Part shown: positions 22,567-32,310 of the stretch, in pieces
Layout of the letters: the number at the start of each line of letters is the position of its first letter
Numbering within the stretch: the first letter of the stretch is position 1
DNA from: Oxalobacteraceae bacterium
GTDB lineage: Bacteria; Pseudomonadota; Gammaproteobacteria; Burkholderiales; Burkholderiaceae_D
Direction of reading: 5' to 3'
DNA length: 33,324 bases
Assembly (NCBI GenBank): GCA_947454305.1
Contig: CANGJE010000024.1
Location: 1 to 33,324 of the forward strand
Notes under the pieces: model-generated
Told to the model about the DNA's origin: nothing
The model's input: the letters and a program-made list of their open reading frames with translations, nothing else
The model's database searches: none
Program-made: the position numbers and the translations under genes

Positions 22567-22591
22567 ATACCTGACGATTCCTGTCGACTTT
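22567..22591 (+). promoter_or_regulatory. IscR type-1 binding site
   Basis: Opens ATACCTGAC and continues GATTCCTGTCGACTTT. It fits the published type-1 IscR consensus ATASYYGACTRWWW-YAGTCRRSTAT at 21 of 25 positions (hand-aligned). It overlaps the -35 element, so [2Fe-2S]-IscR would repress its own operon. Confidence 0.7.
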
Positions 22592-22599
22592 GGTATACT
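22571..22599 (+). promoter_or_regulatory. Promoter of the isc operon
   Basis: -35 CTGACG (22571-22576), 17-base spacer, -10 TATACT (22594-22599): one mismatch to TTGACG-type -35 and one to TATAAT. It lies about 75 bases before the iscR ATG and overlaps the IscR site. Confidence 0.72.
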
Positions 22600-22674
22600 C
22601 GACCAAATCGTTCGGGATTGCTCTCCAAGGCCGGCCCGATCTCCCTTAGAAGTGCGTTTTTTTGGAGTTAGACC

Positions 22675-23151
22675 ATGCGCCTTACTACCAAAGGTCGTTT
22701 TGCAGTAACCGCCATGATTGATCTCGCACAGAGACAACATCAAGGACCTGTAACGCTTGCCGGTATCAGTCAGCGCCAAGAGATTTCGCTCTCTTACTTA
22801 GAGCAGCTGTTTGGCAAACTTCGTCGCCATGAGATTGTGGAATCGGTGCGCGGCCCTGGCGGTGGTTACAACCTGGCTCGTCGTCCTGAAGACATTACTG
22901 TTGCCGACATCATCATTGCCGTCGATGAGCCCATCGATGCCACCCAATGTGGCGGCAAACAAAATTGCCACGCGGATGGTGAAGCTAAAGGTACGCGCTG
23001 CATGACTCATGATTTGTGGGCAACGCTGAACGCCAAAATGGTGGACTACCTTGATTCAGTTTCGCTCAAGGATTTAGTCGAGCAGCAAAAAGAAAAACCT
23101 GCAGAGACCAAGCCGGTGGTAGTGGTGCAGCGCTCGCACCAAGCCGCTTGA
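22675..23151 (+). CDS. iscR: IscR, Rrf2-family [2Fe-2S] regulator
   Basis: A 158-residue Rrf2 regulator: [20 protein letters not shown] and the winged helix [20 protein letters not shown], then [13 protein letters not shown]. The cluster ligands are Cys92, Cys98, Cys109 and His112 ([16 protein letters not shown]). Compared with E. coli (92, 98, 104, 107) there are five extra residues between the second and third Cys. In the family the holo form represses the isc operon. GGAG lies 7 bases before the ATG. It is the first gene of the operon. Confidence 0.97.
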   Translation: MRLTTKGRFAVTAMIDLAQRQHQGPVTLAGISQRQEISLSYLEQLFGKLRRHEIVESVRGPGGGYNLARRPEDITVADIIIAVDEPIDATQCGGKQNCHADGEAKGTRCMTHDLWATLNAKMVDYLDSVSLKDLVEQQKEKPAETKPVVVVQRSHQAA

Positions 23152-23183
23152 TTTGGCATTTGAATAAAACGGAGTACGTAAAA

Positions 23184-24437
23184 ATGAACGCACCGCTGGC
23201 AAAAAACCTGATGGATACCATTCGGGCGCCGCATTTCCCAATTTATCTTGATTATTCCGCGACGACGCCGATAGACCCGCGCGTAGCTGACAAGATGATT
23301 CCTTACTTGCGCGAGCAATTCGGTAATCCTGCATCGCGTAGCCATATGTATGGCTGGGAAGCAGAAAAAGCAGTTGAGCAGGCACGTGAGCACGTCGCTG
23401 CTTTGGTGAATGCCGATTCGCGTGAAATCATTTGGACCTCAGGCGCGACCGAGGGTAACAACCTAGCTATTAAAGGTGCGGCGCATTTCCACAAAACTAA
23501 AGGTAAGCACATCATCACTGTAAAAACTGAGCACAAGGCAGTGCTCGATACGGTGCGTGAATTAGAGCGCCAAGGTTTTGAAGCTACCTATTTGCAGCCT
23601 GGTGAAAATGGCTTGATCACTATTAAGCAATTGGAAGAAGCGATTCGTCCTGACACGATTTTGGTTTCGGTGATGTGGGTGAATAATGAGATTGGTGTGA
23701 TTCAGCCTATCGATGAAATTGGTGAGCTGTGCCGGAGCAAGGGCATCATTTTTCATTCGGACGCTGCACAGGCCACCGGTAAAACACCGATTGATCTCGA
23801 AAAAACTAAAGTGGATTTAGTAACGTTCACAGCACACAAAACCTATGGCCCGAAAGGCGTCGGTGCATTGTATGTACGACGCAAGCCGCGCGTACGTATT
23901 GAAGCGCAGATGCACGGTGGTGGACATGAGCGTGGCCTTCGTTCCGGCACGCTGGCAACGCATCAAATCGTGGGTATGGGTGAAGCGTTTCGTATCGCCA
24001 AAGAAGAAATGGCTATCGAGATTCCGCGCATGCAAGCCTTGCGTGATCGTTTAGCTAAAGGTCTACAAGATATCGAAGAAGTGTATGTGAACGGCGATAT
24101 GCAGCATCGTGTGCCGCACAACTTGAATGTGAGTTTCAATTACGTTGAAGGCGAGTCCTTGATTATGGCGATCAAAGATATCGCGGTGTCATCGGGCTCG
24201 GCGTGTACATCGGCCAGCCTTGAACCATCGTATGTATTGCGTGCTTTGGGTCGTAGCGATGAGTTGGCGCACAGCTCGATTCGTTTTACCTTTGGTCGCT
24301 TTACCACCGACGAGGATGTCGACTTCACTATCGATCTCATCAAGAAAAAAGTTCAGAAGTTGCGCGATCTGTCGCCACTCTGGGATATGTATAAAGATGG
24401 AATTGATATCAATTCCATTCAATGGGCAGCTCACTAG
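23184..24437 (+). CDS. iscS: Cysteine desulfurase IscS
   Basis: A 417-residue PLP enzyme that removes sulfur from cysteine and passes it to IscU. Visible are the front [14 protein letters not shown], the PLP lysine in [15 protein letters not shown], the His in [10 protein letters not shown] and the active-site Cys loop [21 protein letters not shown]. An ATG at 23184 has GGAG 10 bases upstream; the frame continues upstream but without family residues. It is about 15 residues longer at the N-terminus than E. coli IscS ([20 protein letters not shown]). It lies in order iscR-iscS-iscU. Confidence 0.97.
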   Translation: MNAPLAKNLMDTIRAPHFPIYLDYSATTPIDPRVADKMIPYLREQFGNPASRSHMYGWEAEKAVEQAREHVAALVNADSREIIWTSGATEGNNLAIKGAAHFHKTKGKHIITVKTEHKAVLDTVRELERQGFEATYLQPGENGLITIKQLEEAIRPDTILVSVMWVNNEIGVIQPIDEIGELCRSKGIIFHSDAAQATGKTPIDLEKTKVDLVTFTAHKTYGPKGVGALYVRRKPRVRIEAQMHGGGHERGLRSGTLATHQIVGMGEAFRIAKEEMAIEIPRMQALRDRLAKGLQDIEEVYVNGDMQHRVPHNLNVSFNYVEGESLIMAIKDIAVSSGSACTSASLEPSYVLRALGRSDELAHSSIRFTFGRFTTDEDVDFTIDLIKKKVQKLRDLSPLWDMYKDGIDINSIQWAAH

Positions 24438-24454
24438 GATTTAGGAGTAACACA

Positions 24455-24853
24455 ATGGCTTATTCAGACAAAGTACTTGATCACTACGAGAATCCACGCA
24501 ACGTTGGTGCATTCGAAAAAAGTGATGACACCGTTGGAACTGGCATGGTGGGCGCTCCCGCATGCGGCGATGTAATGAAGCTGCAAATCAAAGTCGGCGC
24601 TGATGGCTTAATCGAAGATGCAAAATTCAAGACCTATGGTTGCGGTTCTGCGATTGCTTCCTCATCGCTGGTAACGGAATGGGTTAAAGGTAAAACGCTT
24701 GATCAAGCACTATCGATCAAAAATACTCAGATTGCTGAAGAGCTTGCGCTACCACCGGTAAAAATTCACTGCTCGATTTTGGCTGAAGATGCCATCAAAG
24801 CAGCTGTGGCTGATTACAAAGCACGTCACGGTGAAGAGACCAAGGCCGCGTAA
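24455..24853 (+). CDS. iscU: Iron-sulfur scaffold IscU
   Basis: A 132-residue IscU. The cluster-assembly ligands are visible in GMVGAPACGDVMKL (Cys and Asp), FKTYGCGSAIASSS (Cys) and the HscA-recognition LPPVKIHCSILAEDA segment (LPPVK, His-Cys). It builds [2Fe-2S] and [4Fe-4S] clusters on sulfur from IscS and is loaded/unloaded by HscA-HscB. AGGAG precedes the ATG at 24455. It is 17 bases after iscS. Confidence 0.98.
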   Translation: MAYSDKVLDHYENPRNVGAFEKSDDTVGTGMVGAPACGDVMKLQIKVGADGLIEDAKFKTYGCGSAIASSSLVTEWVKGKTLDQALSIKNTQIAEELALPPVKIHCSILAEDAIKAAVADYKARHGEETKAA

Positions 24854-24874
24854 GCACTACGAGAGAGAACGATT

Positions 24875-25198
24875 ATGGCGATTACCTTGACCGAAAAAGC
24901 CGCTAAACATGTCTCGCGCTTTATCGATAAGCGCGGCAAAGGCATAGGTTTACGCTTTGGCGTGCGCACGACCGGTTGCTCGGGTTTGGCGTACAAGCTT
25001 GAATACGTAGATGAAAGCGCTGATGAAGATCAGGTCTTTGAGTCATACGGCATCAAGGTCTTTGTTGATCCTAAAAGTCTGCCGTACATTGATGGCACGG
25101 AGTTAGATTTTGCGCGTGAGGGTTTGAACGAAGGATTTAAATTCCATAACCCGAATGTGAAAGATGAATGCGGCTGCGGTGAGAGCTTTAGAATTTAA
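24875..25198 (+). CDS. iscA: Iron-sulfur carrier IscA
   Basis: A 107-residue A-type carrier, the usual length. The three cluster-binding cysteines are in [15 protein letters not shown] and [12 protein letters not shown]. It carries iron or clusters to target proteins, mainly for [4Fe-4S] proteins. A purine-rich site (GAGAGAGAACG) lies just before the ATG. It starts 21 bases after iscU and is followed by a terminator-like hairpin. Confidence 0.97.
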   Translation: MAITLTEKAAKHVSRFIDKRGKGIGLRFGVRTTGCSGLAYKLEYVDESADEDQVFESYGIKVFVDPKSLPYIDGTELDFAREGLNEGFKFHNPNVKDECGCGESFRI

Positions 25199-25221
25199 CT
25201 CGCCCGGCTCGGTTTATCTTG

Positions 25222-25250
25222 AAGCCTGTTTGCAACGACAGGCTTTTGTT
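25222..25250 (+). terminator. Terminator-like hairpin between iscA and hscB
   Basis: Stem AAGCCTGT / ACAGGCTT (8 bp) with an 8-base loop, then TTTGTTTTT: an intrinsic terminator shape inside the operon, 13 bases before the hscB ATG. It may reduce transcription of hscB-hscA-fdx-iscX relative to iscRSUA. Confidence 0.65.
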
Positions 25251-25261
25251 TTTGGATCACC

Positions 25262-25777
25262 ATGAAAAACCATTTCGAGCTGTTTCAGATGCCTGTGATG
25301 TTTGAGATTGATGCTCAACAGCTTGACGCTGCCTATCGTGAAGTGCAGGGCAGAGTGCATCCGGATAAATTTGTTACAGCGACCGATGCTGAAAAGCGAG
25401 TTGCTATGCAGTGGGCAACGCGCGCCAATGAGGCGTATCAGACACTTAAAAATCCTTTAAAGCGCGCAATCTATTTGTGCGAGTTGAATGGCGTTGATCT
25501 GGCGACTGAATCGAACACCAACATGCCGACAGCTTTTTTACTGCAGCAAATCGAGTGGCGCGAAGCCCTTGACGAGGCACGCGATACCAAAAATCAGTCA
25601 GCACTTGAGCAATTAGAAAATGAGTTGATTCAAAAGCGTGGCAATTTGCTTTCTTTAGTGACTCATCATCTCAATGCAGCTCAGTACAATGACGCGGGTG
25701 AACAAGTTCGTCAGCTGATGTTCGTAGAAAAATTCGGTGACGAAGTCGGTCGCGTATTTGAACTACTCGAAGCTTGA
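25262..25777 (+). CDS. hscB: Co-chaperone HscB (Hsc20)
   Basis: A 171-residue J-domain protein. The J domain starts NHFELFQMPVMFEIDAQQLD and carries the HPDKF motif (RVHPDKFVTA) that activates HscA's ATPase; QQIEWREALDEA starts the C-terminal helical domain that holds IscU. Close in length to E. coli HscB (171). A weak ribosome-binding site (GGA) and the hairpin upstream suggest it is made at a lower level than IscA. Confidence 0.96.
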   Translation: MKNHFELFQMPVMFEIDAQQLDAAYREVQGRVHPDKFVTATDAEKRVAMQWATRANEAYQTLKNPLKRAIYLCELNGVDLATESNTNMPTAFLLQQIEWREALDEARDTKNQSALEQLENELIQKRGNLLSLVTHHLNAAQYNDAGEQVRQLMFVEKFGDEVGRVFELLEA

Positions 25778-25825
25778 ACCTAGTCCGCGACTGACCACGT
25801 AACCAGACACTATAAAAATTACATC

Positions 25826-27691
25826 ATGGCTCTGCTGCAAATCGCCGAACCCGGCATGTCGACTGCACCGCACCAGCATAGGCTGGCTGTGGGTATTGAT
25901 CTGGGCACGACTAACTCTCTGGTGGCCACCGTGCGCCACGGTATACCTGAAGTTTTGAATGATGAAGAAGGGCATGCATTAATGCCATCCATCGTTCATT
26001 ACTTGAAAAATGGTTACGCCACGATAGGCTACAAAGCCAAGGCAGCGCAGACAACCGATCCCAAAAATACGATTGTTTCGGTAAAGCGATTCATGGGTCG
26101 TGGCTTGAAAGACATCGCCTACGCAGAAAATCTTCCGTATGACTTTATTGATGCGCCCGGTATGCTGCAACTTAAAACAGTCGCTGGCATTAAGAGTCCC
26201 GTTGAAGTTTCTGCAGAAATTTTAGCGACGTTACGTCAGCGCGCTGAAGATGCGCTGGGCGATGAGCTGGTGGGTGCGGTGATTACGGTGCCAGCATATT
26301 TTGATGATGCGCAGCGGCAGGCGACCAAAGACGCTGCACGACTTGCAGGTCTGAATGTTTTGCGCTTATTAAATGAACCGACAGCCGCCGCCATTGCCTA
26401 TGGCTTGGATCATGGTTCCGAGGGTATTTATGCTGTCTACGATTTGGGTGGCGGCACCTTCGACATTTCGATACTCAAATTATCTAAAGGCGTGTTTGAA
26501 GTCTTATCCACTGGCGGTGATTCGGCCTTGGGTGGTGATGACTTTGATCACCGGCTTTTCTGCTGGATTATTGAACAAGCCAATCTCGCGCCTTTGTCAG
26601 ATGAAGATACCCGCACCTTGATGGTCAAGGCGCGCGAGGCCAAAGAAATTCTCTCTACGCATGAACAGACGCATATTGATGCTGTTTTAAATTCTGGCGA
26701 AGAAGTCAGACTCACCATTACTGATACTGAATTCGCCGCACTGACTCAACATTTGGTTAACAAAACAGTGACGCCATGCCGCAAAGCGGTACGCGATGCG
26801 AATTTAACTATTGATGATATTGATGGCGTCGTATTGGTCGGTGGCGCAACCCGCATGCCGCATGTGCGTAAAGCTGTGGCGGATTACTTTAAGACCATGC
26901 CACTGGCAAATATCGATCCAGACAAAGTGGTCGCCTTAGGTGCGGCGATTCAAGCTAACTTATTAGCAGGTAATCGCGCATCTGGCGATGACTGGTTGTT
27001 GCTAGATGTGATTCCTTTGTCGCTCGGTATAGAGACGATGGGTGGTTTGGTTGAAAAAGTCATTCCGCGTAACTCGACGATACCGTGTGCACGTGCGCAG
27101 GAATTCACCACGTTTAAGGATGGTCAAACCGCACTGGCGGTACATGTAGTTCAAGGCGAGCGTGAATTAGTTTCTGATTGCCGCTCACTGGCACGCTTTG
27201 AGTTACGTGGAATTCCGCCTATGGTGGCCGGCGCTGCGCGTATACGCGTGACCTATCAGGTGGATGCTGATGGTTTGCTATCGGTGTCAGCGCGTGAAGC
27301 GCATTCAGGGGTGGAAGCCTCGATTATCGTGAAGCCTTCCTATGGTTTAGCGGATGATGATATTTCACGTATGTTGCAAGACTCATTTGCGTCAGCAGAA
27401 GGCGATATGCAATTGCGTGCCTTGCGTGAAGAGCAAGTTGAAGCCGAGCGTATTGTTCTGGCCACGATGGCGGCACTTGAGCACGATGCAGAGCTTCTGT
27501 CAGCCGCTGAACAATCAGACATTGATCGTTTGATTGAGCAATTACGCTCCACTGCGAAAGGCGACGATCATCACGCGATTAAAGCAGCGATTGATGCGTT
27601 AGCCCATGCCACTGAAGATTTTGCTGCTCGTCGTATGGATCGTAGCGTGCGTGTAGCGCTGACAGGCAAAAAGCTAGACGAAATCGCCTGA
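25826..27691 (+). CDS. hscA: Iron-sulfur chaperone HscA (Hsc66)
   Basis: A 621-residue Hsp70 of the HscA group. The ATPase domain has [38 protein letters not shown] and [14 protein letters not shown] and [17 protein letters not shown]; the substrate domain starts near [14 protein letters not shown]. HscA with HscB releases clusters from IscU through its LPPVK motif. It starts 48 bases after hscB; no ribosome-binding site is obvious, and an internal ATG (25856, [10 protein letters not shown]) is possible. Confidence 0.96.
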   Translation: MALLQIAEPGMSTAPHQHRLAVGIDLGTTNSLVATVRHGIPEVLNDEEGHALMPSIVHYLKNGYATIGYKAKAAQTTDPKNTIVSVKRFMGRGLKDIAYAENLPYDFIDAPGMLQLKTVAGIKSPVEVSAEILATLRQRAEDALGDELVGAVITVPAYFDDAQRQATKDAARLAGLNVLRLLNEPTAAAIAYGLDHGSEGIYAVYDLGGGTFDISILKLSKGVFEVLSTGGDSALGGDDFDHRLFCWIIEQANLAPLSDEDTRTLMVKAREAKEILSTHEQTHIDAVLNSGEEVRLTITDTEFAALTQHLVNKTVTPCRKAVRDANLTIDDIDGVVLVGGATRMPHVRKAVADYFKTMPLANIDPDKVVALGAAIQANLLAGNRASGDDWLLLDVIPLSLGIETMGGLVEKVIPRNSTIPCARAQEFTTFKDGQTALAVHVVQGERELVSDCRSLARFELRGIPPMVAGAARIRVTYQVDADGLLSVSAREAHSGVEASIIVKPSYGLADDDISRMLQDSFASAEGDMQLRALREEQVEAERIVLATMAALEHDAELLSAAEQSDIDRLIEQLRSTAKGDDHHAIKAAIDALAHATEDFAARRMDRSVRVALTGKKLDEIA

Positions 27692-27719
27692 ACAGAGACA
27701 TCAATAATAAAGGAATAGC

Positions 27720-28058
27720 GTGCCGCAAATTGTCGTACTGCCTCATGAAATTTTATGTCCAGAAGGCGCAGTCTTTAACGTGCCAACGGGGACTTCTGTG
27801 TGCGATGCCTTGCTCGAGCAAGATATCGAGATTGAACATGCTTGTGAAAAATCCTGTGCATGCACGACGTGCCATGTGGTGATACGCGAGGGATTTAGAT
27901 CGCTCAATGAAGCGGAAGAAAAAGAGGAAGATTTGCTCGACATGGCCTGGGGTCTAGAAGCGACCTCACGTTTATCTTGCCAAGCCTTGGTTGGAAATGA
28001 TGATTTAGTTATTGAAATACCCAAATACACTATTAATCACGCTCGCGAAAATCACTGA
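27720..28058 (+). CDS. fdx: ISC [2Fe-2S] ferredoxin
   Basis: A 112-residue adrenodoxin-type ferredoxin. The four cluster cysteines are in IEHACEKSCACTTCHVVIR (three) and LSCQALVG (fourth). It supplies electrons for cluster assembly. Start is GTG at 27720 with AGGA 6 bases upstream. Its stop overlaps the iscX ATG by one base. Confidence 0.95.
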   Translation: MPQIVVLPHEILCPEGAVFNVPTGTSVCDALLEQDIEIEHACEKSCACTTCHVVIREGFRSLNEAEEKEEDLLDMAWGLEATSRLSCQALVGNDDLVIEIPKYTINHARENH

Positions 28059-28252
28059 TGAAGTGGACTGACACGTTACGTATCGCCGAAGCGCTATACG
28101 ATAAATTTCCTGAGATTGATCCACTAACGGTGCGCTTTACGGATCTGCATCGTTGGGTTACCGAACTCGACGGATTTGATGATCTTGCCGATCGCTCGGG
28201 TGAAAAAATCTTAGAAGCGATACAGATGGCCTGGATAGACGAGGCCAAGTAG
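28058..28252 (+). CDS. iscX: IscX (YfhJ-like)
   Basis: A 64-residue acidic protein: MKWTDTLRIAEALYDKFPEI, TVRFTDLHRWVTELDGF, DEAK. IscX modulates IscS activity and binds iron in the family. It overlaps the fdx stop (TGATG) and is the last gene of the operon. No terminator is evident after it. Confidence 0.95.
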   Translation: MKWTDTLRIAEALYDKFPEIDPLTVRFTDLHRWVTELDGFDDLADRSGEKILEAIQMAWIDEAK

Positions 28253-28269
28253 CCATTCCGTATCGTTAT

Positions 28270-28458
28270 TCATCGACTCTTAATTCCCATCGTTGCCTGA
28301 TGTTGAAGCGAAGAGTCAGGTATAGGTTTTAATGGATTACCAAACATCCACGTAGCAACCAGTACTGACAAGCCAATGATTCCAGCGCCAGCTAGTGCGG
28401 CGATGCCAATTTGATGGTTCAATGGCACATCATCCTCGTCATCTTTCGCGTAATTCAT
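28270..28458 (-). CDS. Small single-pass membrane protein
   Basis: A 62-residue protein: an acidic start (MNYAKDDEDDVPLN), one hydrophobic segment (IGIAALAGAGIIGLSVLVAT) and a short tail. The ATG is preceded by GGGAGAG at good distance, which makes a real gene likely. It converges on iscX, with 17 bases between their stops. No family was recognised and the function is unknown. Confidence 0.65.
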   Translation of the reverse strand: MNYAKDDEDDVPLNHQIGIAALAGAGIIGLSVLVATWMFGNPLKPIPDSSLQHQATMGIKSR

Positions 28459-28634
28459 TGATCTCTCCCGAAATTAGAACTGCAAAATATCAACAACGCT
28501 TTTTAAAAATAGCGTTGATTGATTTACTGTTCGTTTTATACAAGAGACTAGCGATTAATCATGGAGAAACTAATCCTATTTATGAGCTAGATCAAATGTA
28601 GCGCTAAGCTTTATTGAATTTCTGACTAGCGGAC

Positions 28635-30008
28635 TTACTCAGTTGAAACTTCGCTCGACGTATCAGATGAGTGTGGCGATGAAACGATAATGGAGGTTTC
28701 GGTTGCATCGACGACTGAGTTTTTTTCAGAATTTTCTGTTTTACTCGCTGAGGATACTTCGACCGATGTGTCGGCTACATTCGATGATTTCGCATCAGTA
28801 ACAATGGCAATGCTATTTATGCTGCTAGTATCGGTTGTTGTGCTTGGTATTTCCACTGGCATGTTCCAACCTTCACCTTTCATCAAGTCGTAAACTAAGT
28901 CGCGATTTTGAGCAAAAAATCCATAAATGCCTTGCGATAGCATACTGGCCTGCACAACGTTCATACCGGCATGAGTCAGTCTGTCATGAACAGCATTTCT
29001 ACAAGCGCTTAAAAAAAATCGGATTGCAAATTTTTTACTCATGCGTATTGCTTCTGGTCTTTTGGGTCCGATACTAGGTCTAATGATAGCGGCGTCTGGT
29101 TTGGCCACACCCCAGCCACGTTCATGACATACGTATACGGCAGCGGCATTGAATGCACCACGCACACCATTGGCGATAGCTCCAATAAGAAGTGGCCATA
29201 TCAATTCCTTAAACTGATGGGTTTCGTGATCAAGCTGCATTTTTCCACTGACGTAGCCATTCAGCAGAACGGTGGCAGCAAGATAAGGTAACAAACCTGC
29301 CAGTGATACGTAGACTTTGCCATTAAAATTTAAAGCATGTCGGTCTACCGATGGTCCCCAGCGCTCGAGTGAGGATTTGAATAATTCAACGGTCGTCGCT
29401 TCTAAAACGACCCCTAAATTTTTGGGTGCCAGATTGATTGAGGGGCTGATATAGGTATCTAGCGACGTAATCGCACAAACCGAGGCTGCCGTACTGACTA
29501 GAAAAATCGTGGCCTTAGTGGCATCGATGGCAATGTCATCACTAGGTCGTTTTCTGCAAAACTTAGCAAGTGAAACGCTAATAGCTAAAGCAGACCCGAC
29601 GGCTAAGGCAGCGACGGGTTGATACGTACCGAACGAAGCAATGGCGGCACCAGCCGCAGCTCCCATCAAGGTACAAGCGGCGACCCCACAGTATTGAAGC
29701 ATGGTGTCGCTGCCAATTTGTGCAGCAGCTAGTCGTTGGGCTTGCAATCCGCCAAAGACAGCACCCAGACCGCCAGCAACGATTTGGCAGGGAACACTGG
29801 CGGAGGCAACGTAGGCCGCAGCGTTAAACAAGACAAGTCCAAATGTACGTCCAAACATCTGACCCGCAATATCACGGCTGCAATGAGCCAGCATTGTTTT
29901 TTTGATTGAGAGGGTAGGTGGTTTTACTGGGGTTGTGGTGGGCTGAGTAGCGAGTTCATTGCTGGGGTAATACATGCCCATTGCATCGGGTCCAAGGTCG
30001 TTAATCAT
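28635..30008 (-). CDS. Probable type III effector, multi-hydrophobic, unrecognised
   Basis: A 457-residue protein I cannot match to a known effector. The first 50 residues are Pro/Thr-rich (ATQPTTTPVKPPTLSIKK), typical of a type III secretion signal and chaperone-binding region. Hydrophobic Ala/Gly-rich segments follow at about 56-90, 107-150 and 168-184 and again further on (LAGLLPYLAATVLLNGYV, ELIWPLLIGAIANGVRGAF), so insertion into a host membrane is plausible. The last 70 residues are a Ser/Thr/Val low-complexity tail. ATG 30008 overlaps the chaperone stop by 4 bases (ATGA); a start at 30056 would lie inside the chaperone gene. Confidence 0.65.
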   Translation of the reverse strand: MINDLGPDAMGMYYPSNELATQPTTTPVKPPTLSIKKTMLAHCSRDIAGQMFGRTFGLVLFNAAAYVASASVPCQIVAGGLGAVFGGLQAQRLAAAQIGSDTMLQYCGVAACTLMGAAAGAAIASFGTYQPVAALAVGSALAISVSLAKFCRKRPSDDIAIDATKATIFLVSTAASVCAITSLDTYISPSINLAPKNLGVVLEATTVELFKSSLERWGPSVDRHALNFNGKVYVSLAGLLPYLAATVLLNGYVSGKMQLDHETHQFKELIWPLLIGAIANGVRGAFNAAAVYVCHERGWGVAKPDAAIIRPSIGPKRPEAIRMSKKFAIRFFLSACRNAVHDRLTHAGMNVVQASMLSQGIYGFFAQNRDLVYDLMKGEGWNMPVEIPSTTTDTSSINSIAIVTDAKSSNVADTSVEVSSASKTENSEKNSVVDATETSIIVSSPHSSDTSSEVSTE

Positions 30009-30421
30009 GATGGCAACTCGCTCAATTCTTCCAGTAAGAAAAATGACGAACGCCATTCAATCGCTTGGGTGCTAGCGCGCTGCAGACTTATCCACAATTG
30101 TTCCGCAGTGGAAAAAGCTATTTCAAAACCATAAACAGCCGCGCCACTTTCCGGGTCGATAGCGAGGTGCTCGCCATGGTTATGAGTGATGAGTAAATTA
30201 AGTTCGAGTAAGCGACGATAAATAGTTGTGATTTGCGACGGGTCAGGTTGGCCTAGCTGTACATAAATAGCCAGACTGTTGTCGGTGGTGCCAGGAAGAA
30301 TGGTTACGGGGATATCTTGGCAGCTGAGCGTGCCAGTTTCAAGAATACGATCCAGTGAATCGGGTATGCCTGCAATGATGCAAAAATCGTTAATTAAGGT
30401 ACGTTGTCTCGGTTTCCACAT
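30005..30421 (-). CDS. Type III secretion chaperone (CesT/Tir family)
   Basis: A 138-residue acidic protein with the CesT-type pattern: LINDFCIIAGIPDS at the front, NSLAIYVQLGQPDPSQIT in the middle, LLELNLLITHNHGEHLAIDP then SGAAVYGFEI, and a C-terminal helix. Class I chaperones of this fold bind the N-terminus of one effector and deliver it to the secretion ATPase. GAGGA lies 8 bases before the ATG. The next gene overlaps the stop by 4 bases, the usual arrangement with a cognate effector. No Hrp, PIP or tts box was found by eye. Confidence 0.8.
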   Translation of the reverse strand: MWKPRQRTLINDFCIIAGIPDSLDRILETGTLSCQDIPVTILPGTTDNSLAIYVQLGQPDPSQITTIYRRLLELNLLITHNHGEHLAIDPESGAAVYGFEIAFSTAEQLWISLQRASTQAIEWRSSFFLLEELSELPS

Positions 30422-30533
30422 GGTGCGGTTCCTCTGATTATTGATTTATAAAATTCAATGAGGTGGGTAACCGCCAAACCAAAATAATTCCAATTTCTTT
30501 TATAAATTTATTGATTGGTTTGTAATGAAAAGG

Positions 30534-30552
30534 TCATAACGCAGTGTTATGA
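30534..30552. repeat. Inverted repeat upstream of the chaperone gene
   Basis: TCATAAC-GCAGT-GTTATGA, perfect 7-bp arms, about 115 bases upstream of the chaperone start and next to the lysS terminator. It could be a regulator site or a weak hairpin; there is no further evidence. Confidence 0.35.
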
Positions 30553-30564
30553 GTTTTTGATATA

Positions 30565-30597
30565 AAAAAAGCCCCGTATTATTAACGGGGCTTTTTT
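30565..30597. terminator. Terminator of lysS
   Basis: Perfect 13-bp stem AAAAAAGCCCCGT / ACGGGGCTTTTTT with loop ATTATTA. It lies 22 bases past the lysS stop on the minus strand and also has a T-run on the plus strand, so it is bidirectional and separates lysS from the chaperone-effector operon. Confidence 0.9.
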
Positions 30598-30619
30598 ACG
30601 GGCTGAGCCTATTGATTTA

Positions 30620-32149
30620 TTAATCTTCTCGGCGTAAATGAGGAAACAGAATCACGTCGCGAATATTCGGTGAATCAGTAATGAGCATCATTAATCGATC
30701 GATACCGATACCGCACCCCCCCGTGGGTGGCATGCCATATTCTAGAGCGCGAATATAGTCAGCATCGTAGTACATGGCTTCATCATCACCTGCTTTTTTG
30801 GCAGCCACTTGCGCTTGAAAGCGAGCAGCCTGATCTTCTGCATCGTTAAGCTCAGAAAATCCATTTGCGATTTCGCGACCAGTAATAAACAGCTCAAAAC
30901 GCTCGGTGATTCCCGGTACCGTATCCGAGGCGCGCGCCAGTGGCGATACCTCTACTGGATAATCAATAATGTAGGTAGGTTCCCACAGATGTGATTCGGC
31001 GGTTTCTTCAAACAGCGATAACTGCAATGCACCCAGTCCAGAAATCACATGTGGCTTAACGTCAAATTTTTGCTTGAGTTCTTTTTTAAGAAACTCAGCA
31101 TCATTTAATTGTTCATGCGTGTAGTTAGGAGCAAATTTATTGATCGCTTCCACAATCGTCATGCGGTGAAACGGCTTAGTCAAATCTAACTCACGACCTT
31201 GGTAGGTGAGGGCAGCCGTTCCATGCGCATCAATCGCAGCTTGCCGTATCAACGCTTCGGTAAAATCCATCAGCCACTTGTAATCGACATAGGCGGCGTA
31301 AAATTCCATCATCGTAAATTCGGGATTGTGACGAGGTGATACACCTTCGTTACGGAAATTACGATTAACTTCAAATACGCGATCAAATCCACCTACGACT
31401 AAACGTTTTAAGTACAACTCAGGCGCAATACGCAGATACATTTCCATATCCAACGCATTGTGATGAGTGATAAAGGGCTTGGCAGCTGCGCCACCAGGAA
31501 TCACATGCAGCATCGGTGTTTCTACTTCCATGAATTCATGGCTGTCCATGAAACGACGAATTGAAGCCACCGCAGCGGTTCGTGCTTTAAAAGTGCGACG
31601 AGTTTCTTCGCTAGTGATCAGATCAACATAGCGTTGACGGTATTTCGTTTCTTGATCTGACAGCCCATGAAATTTATCGGGCAGAGGGCGCAGGGATTTA
31701 GTGAGTAAGCGCAGCGTGCTGACCTTGATTGAAAGCTCACCGGTCTTAGTTTTGAATAGCGTACCTTCGGCACCCAAAATGTCGCCTAAATCATAATGCT
31801 TGAAGCTCTCGTGATCAGCTTCACCGGTTAATTCATTGGTGATGTAGAGCTGAATACGACCATCAGCACGTAGACCCGAGGCATCTTGAATCGTTGCGAA
31901 TGACGCTTTACCCATTACACGCTTCAACATCATGCGACCTGCAACGACCACATGAACATTTTGGCTTTCTAAAGATTCACGTTCAGCTTCGCCAAATTTT
32001 TCGTGTAAATCAGAGGCTTTGTGTTGTGGACGAAAATCATTGGGAAAGGCGATACCTTTTTCGCGAATGGCGGCTAACTTTGCACGGCGCTCGGCGATGA
32101 TGGTGTTTTCATCTTTTTCTTCTGGTGCGGCTTGGATTTTATCGTTCAT
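30620..32149 (-). CDS. lysS: Lysyl-tRNA synthetase, class II
   Basis: A 509-residue LysRS. The N-terminal OB-fold anticodon-binding domain ([20 protein letters not shown]) precedes the class II catalytic core, with motif 2 at [20 protein letters not shown] and motif 3 at [16 protein letters not shown]. It charges tRNA-Lys. It lies downstream of prfB with 161 bases between, the common prfB-lysS order. A hairpin terminator follows. Confidence 0.98.
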   Translation of the reverse strand: MNDKIQAAPEEKDENTIIAERRAKLAAIREKGIAFPNDFRPQHKASDLHEKFGEAERESLESQNVHVVVAGRMMLKRVMGKASFATIQDASGLRADGRIQLYITNELTGEADHESFKHYDLGDILGAEGTLFKTKTGELSIKVSTLRLLTKSLRPLPDKFHGLSDQETKYRQRYVDLITSEETRRTFKARTAAVASIRRFMDSHEFMEVETPMLHVIPGGAAAKPFITHHNALDMEMYLRIAPELYLKRLVVGGFDRVFEVNRNFRNEGVSPRHNPEFTMMEFYAAYVDYKWLMDFTEALIRQAAIDAHGTAALTYQGRELDLTKPFHRMTIVEAINKFAPNYTHEQLNDAEFLKKELKQKFDVKPHVISGLGALQLSLFEETAESHLWEPTYIIDYPVEVSPLARASDTVPGITERFELFITGREIANGFSELNDAEDQAARFQAQVAAKKAGDDEAMYYDADYIRALEYGMPPTGGCGIGIDRLMMLITDSPNIRDVILFPHLRRED

Positions 32150-32310
32150 GGTCGCTGATTAGGATGCATTATTAATGTTAGGGTGAAGCTGATTTATTGC
32201 GTATATTATGGCGAGCCAGCGCAGCTGTGCGACGCGGGGCTAAGCAAATCAAGAGCTCAGCTTTAGTCCGTAACTCGCGAAATATCTGATTTTATTTAAT
32301 CAGTGCTTCC

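Noticed and set aside
30422..30560. Hrp, PIP or tts box before the type III chaperone gene
   Set aside because: A GGAAT and a CCAC element are present on the minus strand, but the spacer is 20 bases rather than the 15-16 expected for an HrpL promoter, and no PIP or tts pattern fits.
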